64,000 nt of DNA from Lithospermum erythrorhizon (GCA_019722365.1 JADFUC010002358.1:620001-684000); one strand, 5' to 3'; counted from the first letter of the stretch, positions 25,528 through 39,600 are shown. Numbers and translations are program-made. Notes: generated by a model not told the origin, from the sequence alone.

Positions 25528-25945
25528 TATTAAATTATTATATTAATCTAATATATTATGTTCCATATAATATGAAAAGTCTAATTCTTTATTAAGGGAT
25601 TTAAGTTGATGGTTATTAAACATTAAAGTTAAGAATTAGTGGGTGTAAATTCTAACCCTCTCTTCTCCCTCATTAACCTTTATTTAAGAATGTAATTAGG
25701 GAGGTCATTAGTGTTCTAGACCTTTGGTTGTCTTGATCTGGCTATATATAAAGGGTTTATGCATAACTTGTCCTACACAATCTAAAAAGACAAAATAAAA
25801 GAATCATAGAGAATAGAAGAAAAGAGTAGAATTACAGCTTGATCATCTTGATCAAACTTCTATTATGAATCAAGGTATGTTCTTGTCAATTGAATTATAT
25901 GATTAAGAGTATAAAATATCATAAAATTATAGTATTATGCTTATA
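25528..25945 (+). repeat. 5' LTR of the Copia element
   Basis: Matches 31921-32344, e.g. AGGTCATTAGTGTTCTAGAC and CTTTGGTTGTCT. The terminal dinucleotides have decayed (TATT.. for TGTT.., TATA for TACA). Confidence 0.88.
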
Positions 25946-25946
25946 A

Positions 25947-25960
25947 TTGGTATCATGAGC
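25947..25960 (+). other. Primer-binding site of the Copia element
   Basis: TTGGTATCATGAGC, two bases past the 5' LTR; close to the initiator Met tRNA type. Confidence 0.8.
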
Positions 25961-26714
25961 GTGGTTAAATACTCTATTATGTATTCTATGTAAATACTTT
26001 GAATACAAGAATAATCGATAATGTACGTTTAATAATCGATAATGGCTGGATCAAGATAGTATGATAATAATGTCAAATGTAAATGTACGTTCAATAATCG
26101 TTAATAGATCAAAATAGTACGACAAGTCAGTGAAATCAACTCACTGCCATGAATTATATAATACTAGTAATAATCGATACTACTAATATTTAGCTCATGT
26201 GATGAATTAATATTACAGACTATTGATCTTGTAAGTAGAAATTGTTATGACATTTTGTTAAGCAAGAATAATAGTTGTAGTACTGCATACATTTACGGTC
26301 AAGTGTTTGTCTGATTATTATATGATCTATATTTATCAATTAGCATGAAAGAACATATAAGTAATGATTGGTACGATGGATTGTTTAAATCGATTTAATG
26401 ATCAGTAAGGCTTACTTGATAAAATAATTGATAATGAATGCTAAATATGTAATTGCTTCCGCTTGATGACTAAACATATGGGAATTGACAATTTTGAATC
26501 ATGTAGTTATTGTAATATAATATGACATATGAGATATGTATCATTGGAAAGTTTTTATGTGTAATATTATTGGGATTATGGACATATATTTTTATACAAT
26601 TTCTTTACCAAGAATATCATGATTATTTATTATAGAAAAGAAATGTGTAAACATATTAAAGATTTTGTGGCATGTGTATAATTTGAGATATAAAGTTAAT
26701 ATCTATTATTAAAG

Positions 26715-27290
26715 TAGTTTGTTAGTCACCAAAGTGGCCAAGCTAAATTTTTTTTATCTCATATTATATCATTGCACATTTTTGAACATTGATATTTTAA
26801 TATCTATTTATTTAAGGAACTTGTTAGTCACCACAATGGCCAAGTAAAATGTCTAAATAGATATTTTTTATCTTTTATCACATAATTATGCAAATTTGAG
26901 ATATGATATTTATTTACTTTACAATGCTTGTTAGTCACCAAAGTGGCCTAGCTAAATGAGTAAATTAATATTTTATCTCAACTAATAGTTACACCAACAT
27001 GAGATATAATGGTAAATTAAAAATTGTCTATTTTATTTTTGTAATGTTTGTTAGTCACCAAAGTGGTCAAGATAAATGATTAAATAGATAATTTATTTCA
27101 TATTATTGCATAATATTTTGGATAATAATATTTTGAGGTATTATTAAAATTATTTATTGAAATTGTTTGCTAGTCACCAAAGTGGCCAAACTAATTGTTA
27201 AATAGATATTATATCTTATAATATTTGAAAAGAAAATGTCTAATATGTTCGAGCTTGTTAGTCACCAAAGTGACCTAGCTATTGAAGTTA
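26715..27290 (+). repeat. Six spaced repeats in the Copia leader
   Basis: The core TTGTTAGTCACCAAAGTGGC (with small changes) begins near 26719, 26821, 26928, 27048, 27167 and 27255, spacing about 88-120 bp. Each core is followed by CAAGCTAAAT-like sequence and then AT-rich filler, so the repeated unit is larger than the core. It lies between the primer-binding site and gag, where packaging or translation signals are expected. No function can be read from sequence. Confidence 0.9.
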
Positions 27291-27539
27291 ATTAGACATA
27301 TTATCAATTGTACATGATTATAATATTTCCTAACATGTGCATTTGAATTCATTATCATTATCCCTTAGTGTAAACTTTTGTATATGATTAAAGTTGTTAA
27401 TAAACATACTTAGTTGATATGTTTGGTTAAAGGTTACATGTTTAAGGATTACCCAAAGGTAAACTTATATATGTTATTAAAGTTTATATCGTTTGAATCT
27501 ATTATAGTAACTCAAAGGTTTGCAGCTTCTACAAATTTA

Positions 27540-30500
27540 TTTTCTTTAGGCAATACCATGATCAAATTCAATGGTCTGAACTATGCTGAATGGTCAGAAC
27601 AAATACATTTTTATCTTGGAGTAATGTATTTGGATTATGCAATAATATCAGACCAAATTTCTGATGCCATTAATGAGACTAGTACCAAAGATGAAAAATA
27701 TCTTTATGAATCTTGGGAAACGTCTATGAGCTTAGCTTGAATTTGATGCGTATGACGATGGCTGAAAATGTTAAGCCATCTATGCCTAAAACTAAGGTGA
27801 GAAATTTCTCATGAAAATTGAAGAGTGTTCTCAATGGGACATTCTTTGATTGTCCGTAGTGGGAAGTCGCTGAGTGAATTAACGACCATTAAATTTGATT
27901 GGTTTAAACCCGTTCATGATCCATGTAACTGGCATGTCTAACAAAGGAAAATAAAGTTAAGGACTATGGGTGTGGAATTGAGTAAGACATTTCTGGTTCA
28001 GTTTATTGTCATCGAGCTTCTCTGAATTTGTGGGTTTGAGTGAAGCCTATAACTTCTTTCTAAAGGAAAATAAAACTCAAAGAAATTAGGTCATATTAAT
28101 TCAAGAGGAAGGAAGGTTGAAAGAAATAGATCACTATCCATCTCTGCATGTCCATGAAGAATCGATAGCATTAAACAAATCAAGGAAAAAGAATAAAGAA
28201 AAAGATAAAACTCAAAAAATGACAAAAGCCCAATGAAAGTCAACGAGGGCCAAGTAAAAAAAGGAGATCAAGTGTTACTTCTGTAAGAAGGTTGGACACT
28301 TGAAGAAAGATTGCCCGAAAAGAAAGGAATGGTTCGAAAAGAAAGATACTTACATTGTTTCTGTCTGTTTTGAATCCAACCTTATTGAAGTTCCTAATAA
28401 TACACAGTTGGGTGTTCTAATTTTGGCTTCTGCATGTTTATCATATTACGAGGATTCCTTTCAATCCAGCCCATAAAAGGCCCGAAAGTATTTGTTCATG
28501 GAAAGCGGGATAGAAGGCACATATATAGAAGGAATTGAGACTTACAGATTGATTTTGGATACTGGTTGTCATCTAGATCTAGAAAAGTGTTTTTATGTTC
28601 CAGATTGTACTAAAAATCTTGTTTCTACCAAAGGAAGTTCGATAAGTCTATTTTTATGTCAGAATTTTAAGAAAACTGATACATGTGTTCCTTATTTAAG
28701 GCAAAATATATTATAAAAGTTTAGTAATTTTTTATTAACAAATAGTTTATATCATTGAATCTTGATAATAAATTTGTGGAATGCTGTTTAATGTTGAACA
28801 TCTTTGTTGGTAGTAAACTTAGTGCAGATAATAGCTTCTGTTTTTCTTAATGGTATCAAAAGATAATGTCATATATCCAAAGAAAGGATGTTGATGTTGG
28901 TTAATAGTGAAATCCTTCCTCAATTGAATTTTACAGACTTAAATTTATGTGTTGATTGTATTAAAGGCAAACCAAACACAATACAACGAAAGCAGTCACA
29001 AGAAGCACAAAACTTCTTGAATTGTCTGCTACAAATCATCTATGGTTCATTTGAAGCTCCATCTTGGAGTGGAGAAAAGTTTTTCATTACCTTTATTGAT
29101 GATTACTCACATTATGGATACGTATATCTATTACATGAAAAGTCTCATTCAATGAACATTCTTAAAGTGTTCAATTGTTAGGTAGAAATACAGTTAGATC
29201 TGAAAGTAAAGGTTGTGAGATCAAATAGAGGTGGTGAATATTATAGAAAAATACAATGAAAGTGGACAATGTCTGATCCATTTGTAAAAGTTTCTTGAAA
29301 TTCGAGGCATATGTGCCTGGTATATCTTATGCACAGTATCTGCTAATAATGGGTGTAGGCGAAAGGCGGAATCGTCTTTCTAATAGAAATAGTTAGAAGT
29401 ATGTTAGAAGTAGTAGTAATGTACCTTTATCTTTATCGACATATTCATTAAAGACTGCTGCATATTTGTAGTAAGGCTGTTCGCAAAACTCCTTATGAAT
29501 TGTGGACAAATAGGAAACCCAATTTAAGGCATATAAGTGTTTGGGGTTGTCAGACAGAAGTAAGAATATATAATCCACATGAAAAGAAACTCTATTCAAG
29601 AACCATCTATGATAATTTTATGGGCATCTGAGAAAACTCAAAGGGTACACATATTCTATTGTCCTAACCATAGTACGAGGATAGTTAAGACTGGTAATGT
29701 GCGGTTTATTGAGAATGTTCATGTCAATGGGAATAGGGAACCCACGAACGGTAAATTTTGAACCTACCACGTCTAGTGTTTCTCATCAAAGTGTTTCTCA
29801 TCAAAGTGTCTCTCCTCAAAATGGTATCCCACATGGTGAACCTATCAATGAAATTACTAATGAACCACAAGAAATAACATCAAAATCTACAAGATAGAAA
29901 AGACCCGACTATTTAAGAGTGATTTATGTGGTTTATTCATGAACATAAGATGACTTAAGCATTGATAAAGCAGGTTTCTTTGTCAAGTCATGGAATGTAT
30001 TTCAATTCGAGAAAAGTGGTTCAATGCTATGAAGATGAGTTGAAATCAATGGATGACAACAAAGTAAAGGAATTAGGCGGAGTTGCCCTAAAGGTTAGCT
30101 TAATTCGGTTATAAATGGATCTTGAATCAAGCGAGACTCTAAAGACGATATAATAACAGGCGGACTTGTTGCTAAAGGTTTCACTCAAAAGAAGGTATTG
30201 ACTACAAAGGAAACTTGCTATCCAGGTTTCTAAGAAGAGTTAACTTTAAATTGTTTTTGGCATTGATGGCTCGTTATGATACGGAGGCTTACGCCCCGAA
30301 TGGATGTGAAAATCGCAGCACGAATGGAGACTTCGAGAGGAAGAAGTTTATATGGATCAACCGGATGGTTTGTGACATTTGGACAATAAAAGTTGGTGTA
30401 AGCTAAAAAGTGATATATATGGACTTAAACTGACTTCCGACAATGGTATCTAAGTTACATGTATGGTTTGAAGAAAACACCCGTTGATAGGTGTATACTG

Positions 30501-31440
30501 TGAAGGTGATGGGAGTAAGTTTATTGTTTTAGTTCTATATGTTGATGATATTCTTCTTATTTATATAATGATGTTTGGATTATTACATGATGTAAAAAAT
30601 TCTTCTCTAATAACTTTCCAAATGAAAGATATGGATGATCATCTATGTGATTGGCATTGAAAATATTCGTGACAAATCCCAAAGAAATATTATGTTTATC
30701 ATAGAAAGTACGTCGATAAAAAGTTTTAGAGAGTTTAGAATGGAAAAGTGCTCTTCAGGAATTGTTCCAATTCAGAAAGGGGACAAGTTTAGTTTGTTTC
30801 AATGTCCTAAAAATAATTTGGAACAAGAAGAAATGAAAGATATTCCATATGCATTAGTGGTTGGGAGTTTGATGTATGCTCAAACTTGTATTCGTAGATA
30901 TCCATTTGCATTTGGTATGCTTGGTCGATATCAAAGTAATCTCGGAACGGACCACTAGAAAGCTGCAAAGAAGGTCCTTAGGTATTCTGAGGCACCAAGG
31001 ATACGTCTTACTTATAAAGGTCGGGATAGCCTCGAAGTGATTGGTTATACAAATTCGGACTATCTTTGGATACTTAGGCTCAGGAAATCCACGTGCTGCT
31101 ACATTTTTATTAGCCGGAGGAGCTATATCATGGAAAAGTGGGAAAGGTAGGTTGTACTACTTCATTTATGGAAGCGAATTTGTTGTATGCTTTGAGGCAA
31201 CCATTCATGCTTTGTGGTTGTGGAAATATATCTGAAGACTTGGAATTTTCGACAGCATAGTCAACCCGTTGAGAATTTATTGTGATAACTTTACAACTGT
31301 TTTCTTCTCTAAAAATGATAGGTACTTTCGAAAGGCAGCCCAAACATATGGATTTAAAGTACTTATGCAATCGAAGAAAGTGTAGAAAACAAAGGTGTCT
31401 ATTGAGCATATTGGTACAAATTAGTGGCGAATGCGGTAAC
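27540..31440 (+). pseudogene. Copia gag-pol polyprotein, broken
   Basis: Visible parts, in several frames: gag FNGLNYAEWSEQ (from about 27570); zinc knuckle CYFCKKVGHLKKDC, CX2CX4HX4C (28273-28314); protease-like LILDTGC (28545-28575); integrase zinc-binding CVDCIKGK and core FITFIDDYSHYGYVYLL (28940-29150); reverse transcriptase YVDDILL (30538-30558); RNase H LLAGGAISWKSGK (31105-31145). Stops and shifts separate these pieces, for example before and after the zinc knuckle. A 15-bp unit repeated three times (29775-29820) gives SVSHQSVSHQSVSPQ in the linker after the integrase. The order supports Copia; I did not assign a lineage. Confidence 0.9.
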
Positions 31441-31844
31441 TAAGGGATTACCACTTAAGACTTCATTGACCATGTAGAAAGGATGGTGTTGTAGAAAAAC
31501 CTTGTTAATTGAGCAGGAATGTTTACATATATATGAATGGTTTGCTCAAATAAAAAGTGATCATATGAATTCATTAAAGTTTATGTTCACATACAATAAA
31601 GTGTTGTTCATATTATGGTTATGTACATGTATGGTTATAATGATACAACACGAAAAAAGGATTTTCTCGAAAGTTGAGAACACCACATCTTTCTCAAATA
31701 AAAGTATTTTTGATTAAATTATCTTGTGATACGTGGAAAGATATTAAACAGATGACTTGGGCCGCCTGTGATCGAGATGGTTTTGTTAAATACTTATAGT
31801 TGATGGAATTTGTGATTCAGTAAAAGGTGCACAATTATAGTTTC

Positions 31845-31917
31845 TTTTGAATCATCAAATCCTTATATGGACCAAGTAACTTTTGAATAATCAAATCCTT
31901 ATATGGACCAAGTGAGA
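31845..31917 (+). repeat. Short tandem duplication before the Copia 3' LTR
   Basis: TCAAATCCTTATATGGACCA occurs twice (about 31855 and 31891), each followed by AGTAA or AGTGAGAG. The second copy abuts the polypurine tract. Confidence 0.85.
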
Positions 31918-31920
31918 GAT

Positions 31921-32344
31921 TGTTAGATTATTATAGTAATCTAATATCTTATAATTAGTAAACATGCTGAAATCCCCAGTGCTTTATTAAGAGATTTAAG
32001 TTGATAATTATTAAATATTAAAGTTAAAGAATTGAGTGGGTGTAAGGGATTCTAACCTCCGCTTCTCCTCGTTAACCTGTATTTAAGAATGTAATTAGGA
32101 AGGTCATTAGTGTTCTAGACCTTTGGTTGTCTGTCCTTGTTATATAAAGGGGATACATATATAACTTAATACACACCGTCTAAAAAGACAAAATAAAAGA
32201 ATCATAGATGATAAAAGAGAAAAGGAAGTGGTCTAGCTTCATCATCTTTATCAAACTTTTATTATGGATCAAGGTATATTCTTATCAATTGAATTATATG
32301 ATTAAGAATATAAAAGATCATAAAATTATAGTATTATGCTTACA
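31921..32344 (+). repeat. 3' LTR of the Copia element
   Basis: Starts TGTTAGATTATTATAG directly after AAGTGAGAGAT (polypurine tract) and ends TGCTTACA, then the TATTA duplication. Confidence 0.9.
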
Positions 32345-33136
32345 TATTAACCATTAAGCTATTAATTTGTCTCTTCATTAGGCTTTATTATTATAGTAAA
32401 TATTAAGCATTATTAATAGATTTCGCCTCTCACAATTGCTATAGAGAATTAATTACATGAATTATATTGAAATATTTTATCGATTATTAATTAAATTCGG
32501 ACGATCGCTAACATATATAAAAATCTGCGAAATAAGGATTGTGTTCTTGGTTGCTTCGTTTTCACACTATTAATTACTAAATTATCATTCTCTCTAAAAA
32601 TCTAAAAGTTAGGCAAAAATATTATCTTTTTAATTAATAATTTCACCTCTTGAGTGTCTTCATGAATTATCCCAATTAATAATAATACATTTTATGTAGA
32701 CCTATTATTATTATTAGCAATTATTATTATTATAATATGTATTAGTTAAATAATCATATGATTGGTGTAGAATTATATTATTATTATTATTGTTATTTAA
32801 TTTATAGAGATATGAATTTTATATATTGAGATCCACAAAATTTAAATAATACTTTTTAATGTCTTCAATTTAACTTAGGCATAAAGCAAATAACTTCGAT
32901 GATACTATATTGATGATCAATTTAATTCGAGTATATTTATTCGAGAGGACATCAAATTGTTAGAACAATATGTATATCTACATGGACATACCGATTTGAT
33001 ATAGTTGATATATATCTTTTCTTTCGATCCACGATTACAAATGTCATCTTCGTATTGAGTATGATTGCAAATGTACATTCATTGGATGTTGACACAATTT
33101 GTAGCTAACAAATTAATATGTTACAAATCTTTTGAT

Positions 33137-33138
33137 AA

Positions 33139-33218
<80 letters not shown>
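33137..33218. repeat. ATT trinucleotide microsatellite
   Basis: About 27 uninterrupted ATT units. On the minus strand it reads as a polyasparagine frame that is not a gene. Confidence 0.95.
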
Positions 33219-34169
33219 CCATTTGAATCATAATAGTACTAACTACTAATAATTTTAGTTTGATTAACAAATAATGATAAAAGTCATATCTTTTAGTATT
33301 AGGATTATAATAAATTATTTCCACATGCTCCGTATGCAAAATTAAAAGCATTGAATATCCCCAATGTACATTTGACATAACCGTACGACAAATTTTCTTC
33401 ATTCTCTTTCAAATTTATGTGGTAACAAAATCATAAAGTAAAATATACAAGTGGAATACCAAATCATTTCCTTAATATTATCATTATAGATAACGTGTTC
33501 CTGTTAGTTGATGAAGTAATCAAGAGGTCTAGAATATTTTAATATGATTAATGTGTCATGTAAAAAAAATATTTTCTTTTTCTAATTGGAGGGAAAGAGA
33601 TGAGATGTTTAAATTGAAGATCTTTCATCTTTTGAAACTAATTATCTATTAAATCGAAGTGTAATTGTATTTGATTCAGTTATTATTCAAATAAATGTAA
33701 TTTTTATATTTAATATTACATTACTAATGTTTACTAAAAATATTAAAGTACATACCTAATTGATATATATTATTTAAGTTTATAAAACTTATTTTTTATT
33801 GAATATGTATTAATAATAATATATATTAACTAATTTAAATAATATTACTAACAAAATATACTTGAAATAAAATGTACTGAAAACAAAGAAATATTATCCA
33901 CAAAAAAAGTAACCGCTCGTGCTATAAAATTGGTACTATTAATCTTAAAAAAAAATCAATCATACGTATTTATCGTAATTTTTCATCTTATATTTAAAAG
34001 TTATTAAATGATCAAAAGTATCCCTTTAAAAAATAAAAATATTAATTAAAAAAATTCGAAGGTGTAAGTTTTTACACAATTTTATAATGATTTCAAATTG
34101 TTGATTGCGTATGCGTCGTGTAGCGTCTCTATTTTAATAGTTGATACGGAGTATAAAAAAATGGAGAGG

Positions 34170-34199
34170 TGAGCAATATATATATATATATATATATAT
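34170..34199. repeat. TA dinucleotide microsatellite
   Basis: An uninterrupted run of about 14 AT dinucleotides. Confidence 0.9.
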
Positions 34200-36435
34200 T
34201 TTTTAAAAGAAAATCCATATGCTGCCTGATGAGAATCAGTACTATAAATCATTTGAAAAGGCACTCACGTCCATTTAAGGCATTCGATATTACGAAGAGG
34301 TGAGCAATAATTTGCAAAGACAATCAATACACCAATTGTCTTACATGGTTTATGAATGAATGGTATCAATTAATCCTTTTATTCTACCAAATCCCTGGCC
34401 TCCCTATCATTTAATTTTATCCTATTAGAACAAATCAAAGCTAGTTTAATATATAAGGATACACTGTTCATCCTTAATTCAATTAATGATTGGTTATGCT
34501 ATTTTTTATTACACGTTTTGTACTTGTATTATTTTCCACTTTTGATGATTAAATTTATATGCAATGCCGCCGTTGATGATTAACCGAAGACTCGTCGTAT
34601 AAACACAGCCGACAAGATCAATAATGTACTTGTCCTTAATTATAATACAACATATATATACCGACAAAATTCAAAATTATTTTAATTTAATTGGTAAATA
34701 TATTCTGTTCAACTATTAAGACGATTCTAATTTCATAAAATCACTTCTAATTGGCTTTAGGGGTACTATTTTAATCCGTTAAGCAAGAATCTTTCCAGAA
34801 GTCCACATTTTACTATTTAGAGGGGAGGTGTTTGAATTGATTAGGTGCAAGACGTGTTTGATATTTAATTTGTTTAATCATTCAGCCCCTTAATCTGTAA
34901 GTATATGGTTCGTTGTGGTTTGGATTAAGTGTCGTCCGATTGTTTTTGTACTTATAAGACGATGCTTATTTAGAAGAACATATTACACTTAACAAGTTAT
35001 TTTACTTCATCAATAATATAAGTGGATGTTATTTTACTTCAATCGTATTTTAATTGGTCTTGTTCTTAATGCTTACTCTGTTTTTGAGGAAAGTTTCATT
35101 TTAAGCATTTATCTTCTCACTTAACTTTTTTATACCGTCTTCTCCTTAGTATTCTTATTCAATATCATTATAGATTTGAAGTTTGTAGCAATAAAAAATA
35201 AAATAGGGAACTATTTGAAGTATTTAATATTCACTCCATTCCATGAAGATTATTTAATTTTTAATTTTGATGATTGAATTTTTAAATTTCACACTCAATT
35301 ACTTTTTTATACATTTATGGTGTATAATATACCAAATTGTAGTGTTTATAATGTACTTTACTTTGATTATTTTGATTCAAATCGTTACTCGTGCCAATTA
35401 AAACTAAGAAGTTTGTTAAGTTTGACCACTGAGAATCAGACTAGGCAATCTTGTTGGGATGGAGGCTAGGGAGTAATATTAAGATTAACTAGATCAAATT
35501 TAGCTCTATCTAACTCTTAACAAAAAAATATGAGAGGCTTATTTTGAGAAGACGATGGAGTGTTGTCTTTAATTTATAAATGAATTGGCTTCATAGAGTA
35601 GTGCCTAGTTGTGACATTAGGGAACTGTTTAGGTAGGAAACGTAGTTTTCCTGGAATGTACAAGCAAAGATGGAAAGCTATTGATGGATGAATACCCGTT
35701 TACCTAGTACTATAAATAGATGGATGAAAAAGGGGTATTGGAACATATAAAGTGGTGGTTAAGTGGCGGCCAATATTCTATTAAAACTCGCGTAGTAGTA
35801 TTCCGAATTTTAGGTACCTTATGATGGACACTATTTGAGGTAAGCATAAAGAACGTCCCTTGTTTTAAATTTTGAAGCCCTATAATCCGTTTTAAATTTT
35901 CTAGGTAATGGAAGGACAAAATAAGAAATACTTAGTACATTTTTTTTTTCAAAGTTTCAATAGTGATTTTCTATCTAATCTAAGAAGAAAAAAATTGAAT
36001 AATTTCCTTTAAAAAACGACGTATTTATGATGGAATTGCAACGAAGTGAGCCGATAATTCTTTCTGTAATTAATCGTTTTGACTATATATGTCATTAAGG
36101 AATATGACGGGTTTATACCATTTAAGCTTGGTAAATATGACAACTTGTATATGATGTGTGCTTAGACTACTTTCCATCCTTAATCCGATATATTTAGTCA
36201 AATTACTCAAACACAACGAATTTTATGATCTTTTCCCTTATTTAGTTATTTTAGCCAAATTTTCTAGTAGTATATGAACTTCTTGTATAATACGGAGTAA
36301 GAACAAACATATTCTCTAATATATGTTATCGTTCGGGTATAAAATAGAAAATACGAATATGTAGTTCATAATATGATAATATATACTGATCTTCTCTGTA
36401 TTATGTTGTCTTCTTCTCCAATATGAAGGTTCCCT

Positions 36436-36660
36436 TGTTTTTAACGGGGATCCGCAACGGTTACTCTTTTAGTGTGTATTGGGTAACCTTGGAACTGATG
36501 CAATAGCCTGAAAATCACGCGAGTCTGGAAAATCATGTTAGACAAGTCATGTATGACAGACTCGACCAAGAAAGTGTTGGTATAGGGAGAATCAAACTCA
36601 TGACCTCATAATTACAAGCTTATCTAGCTACTTCATCAACTTGACCACCCTTACAGGTTT
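36436..36660 (-). mobile_element. tRNA-derived SINE
   Basis: Read on the minus strand it starts AAGGGTGGTCAAGTTGATG (A-box-like) and has TCATGAGTTTGATTCTCCC (B-box-like) about 50 bp on, as in RNA polymerase III SINEs. The 3' part reads GGTTACCCAATACACAC.. GTAACCGTTGCGGATCCCCG, a motif common to plant SINEs. It is flanked by a long imperfect target duplication: ATATGAAGGTTCCCTTG (36421) and ATATGAAGATTCCTTG (36662). Confidence 0.8.
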
Positions 36661-36679
36661 GATATGAAGATTCCTTGAT

Positions 36680-39600
36680 CTTAGCCATGTCTGTGTTTAA
36701 TATATAGAACATTCATCAAAGATGGAATATTTGTATTTAAAATGATCCAGGCCCCATTAGGAGATATATTATTATTCAATCTCCATAATATATATACATC
36801 AACTCGTCGAGAGCTTATCTTTGTAGGGTTGCTTGAACTGTTTTAATAGTCAACCGTCAATCAAAACGTATAATTTATTATTTTAATTATGATTAGAAAA
36901 AGACTTGTTTTGTAACATATACTTTTTTATGTTATTTGAATTGATCAAGAGAAGAATGAAATGAAGTTCATGAGGCTTAATGCAACTGAATCAAATCTGC
37001 TGATACAAATTTGATAATGTTCCACTATTTTGCTATAAGGTCGTTACTTTGAAGCTTATTAGGGTTCTGTTATTTTAACTTATGATAATTAGGGCATTTT
37101 TGTTAGCGGGTCTTACTATTGAAAGAGATGGATTCTAATAAGATTGAGAAGACAAACAAGAGAGGAAAATAGGGTGCTGTAGCTTGAGTCTCTAGCTCAA
37201 CTCCGTACGTATGATAATACTGATGTAATTAATATATATAGAGTGTAATAACTTAGAGGAGTAGTAGATAATTGATTTGTTACTATATATTAACAACAAA
37301 TACTACTTCATATATACATCATTGACTATATGTTTATTTATATTTTATTTACATTTGACATCACATCCATATGCAAGACATACAAAGTGTAACTAAATGT
37401 TTGAAATAAACAACCATCCACAAAATCTTCTGACAAAGAAAAACATCCTCAAAGAATCATAATATAATTTTCAACTTTCCCATAAAATCACTTGTACAAC
37501 CTTAAAAGCTACCCCTGCTCTATGAAGTTTCTGATGATCTTCTTGTACATACTGTGAAACATTATTATTATTCCCTAGCAAATCGATATTGAGAAATTGT
37601 ACATATACATACAATTTCGTATGCAAGGCTGTCTTTTCCATCTGTCTTGCTTGCTGATGATATTAATTTTAATTAGTGAACATACTTACGTGTCTCAATC
37701 TGTACAATAATAATTCATAAATAAGAGAGGCCAGTTTAAACAAACAAGAAAAGATGAACATGTCAATCTTTCTCTCATTCTGTCATTTGTAGTTTAGGTG
37801 TAGGCCTTTAGGGTGTACGAAAGTACGAGAACGAAGAAGAAATCAAAGACACAATATCCACACTGCCCACACATGTACCTCCATGCATGGTCGATCTTGT
37901 AGGACAATTCAGTCGCTCCGATCTTCAACCCTTATACATCGAGTATCATCCAATGTTTTATATATTTATACGTCATATACATTGATAAATCGAATTGAAC
38001 ACATAAAGAAGTTATAATATACTATGTATTATATATCTGATTCTAAATATATAATGAATAATGAATTAAACTACATGGTCTTAATTAATTCGTACGTACA
38101 CCTCTAAAGGGGCCTACTGATCAAGACTTTGGCAAGAAGTTAATAGATGAAATATTGTGAGGGATGTAATGGTTTCTTGTTTTATGACTTCCGTGCTTGT
38201 TTAACTCTGCTATTTTAGATAAGCAAATGGTCCAGCTGCTAAGAATCTCTTTAATTTGGGACTGAGAATTGAAAGCGTATGATCATATGATTTCACGATC
38301 CACATTAAATATCAAATTGTTTGGAAAGTATTCTGCACTTTGAGTGAAGGACTCTAGACCCACATTAGAGGAATAATAATATCGATCTTTCGGATAATAA
38401 ATTAATACTCCGTAAGGTTCTGAGCTATTCATTTTACTTAAAATTGTTTTAATTGATTTAGGTATAATAACATTATAAATTCTTCACATAAATTAAAAAG
38501 TCAATAAAAAATCTATCATCAACTTCATAATCAATTACTCATTGAAATTGAGAGATGATAATCCATTTGTCTTTGAACAAGATCAAATCGACTTTTTCGC
38601 TGATTAAGAATGGTGGTATCTAATCCAAAATCCCAAGCTCTTGCGAATGGACCATAATACTTATAAGTATTAATGACAAGAAAGAGCAACGGCAACGTCT
38701 ATAATAATGTGATTACACTTCATGCTTAGTCCTTATTAGTACTACTGGAGTATGTGATTAGTACATATTAAGCCCCTCTGACTTGAATTTATTGAATGCA
38801 GTCACAATTTTGTAAGAGTGAGACCTCCAAAGATTTGTCTGCTAGGTCCCCCAACCTAATATTATCCCTTGATGGATTATTAAGTAGCTGTAAGTAAACT
38901 CCAGAAAATGAAATGTACGTTTTCTGTTATAAGTAGGTATATAGTTAATTTATGCTCAATTGGTTTTTATTTAAATGATAATTAGACCAAGAAGCTAAAA
39001 GTAGGATAATATGGATTTTGACTTTAAATTGATCGTAGTTAAAAAAAACTTTTGAATTATCAAAATTTTAGCTATTAGCGTTTTGTATGTAGTATCTGAA
39101 TATTTCAATAAAATTGAAATCCATATAAATGGGTCATTGTTTAAAAAACTAGCGGTCTATCTATTCAAGAAATACGCTCAATTAAATCGCGATGGAGTAA
39201 GGATATTTCGAGTCGTCGACTAAAATTCAATACCTTAAAAATCAACAGGAGAGACAATATATCGCCATAGATCATGGCATGGCACCGAGGTTAAGTATAT
39301 ATTGACATGGAGGGGAAAAAACATGGCACATTGGGAGTGGGGATCACACTTGAATTACTCATGGTAGCTGACCATATATATGAGATGACCTTATTAATAA
39401 ACCCCTCCTATTTAAGCTGGACCATTAACTTTGTAGGGAACAAAACCACATGGGGGCATCTTATTAATGTTCATTAGATTACATCTAATCTTTAATTATC
39501 TTCAGTCATGTCACTTCTTGAATGATAATTGATGACAACCAGGACGTAATGAGCTTAAGTTCCCACAAAATTTATCAAAACTGTAAAGCCAAAAGTCTCT

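Larger units (their letters stand above)
25528..32344 (+). mobile_element. Full-length degenerate Copia retrotransposon
   Basis: 6817 bp, flanked by a perfect 5-bp duplication TATTA (25523-25527 and 32345-32349). LTRs at 25528-25945 and 31921-32344. Primer-binding site TTGGTATCATGAGC follows the 5' LTR. Domain order gag, protease, integrase, reverse transcriptase, RNase H (YVDD after the integrase) is that of Copia. Coding is broken by many stops and frameshifts, so it cannot move by itself. A long noncoding leader with six repeats precedes gag. Confidence 0.93.
32355..36420. other. Intergenic stretch with microsatellites
   Basis: AT-rich. It contains an ATT microsatellite (33137-33218) and a TA run (34170-34199). 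No coding region or other element recognised. Confidence 0.5.

Noticed and set aside
26000..26170. AATAATCGATAATG words as a functional repeat array
   Set aside because: Only a few short, irregular copies in AT-rich leader sequence; chance or simple slippage is enough.
27414..27740. A separate host gene at the 108-codon frame
   Set aside because: FNGLNYAEWSEQ is Copia gag, and the frame lies between LTRs with a target duplication.
33121..33402. Minus-strand open frame with a polyasparagine tract
   Set aside because: The tract is an ATT microsatellite and the flanks show no protein family.
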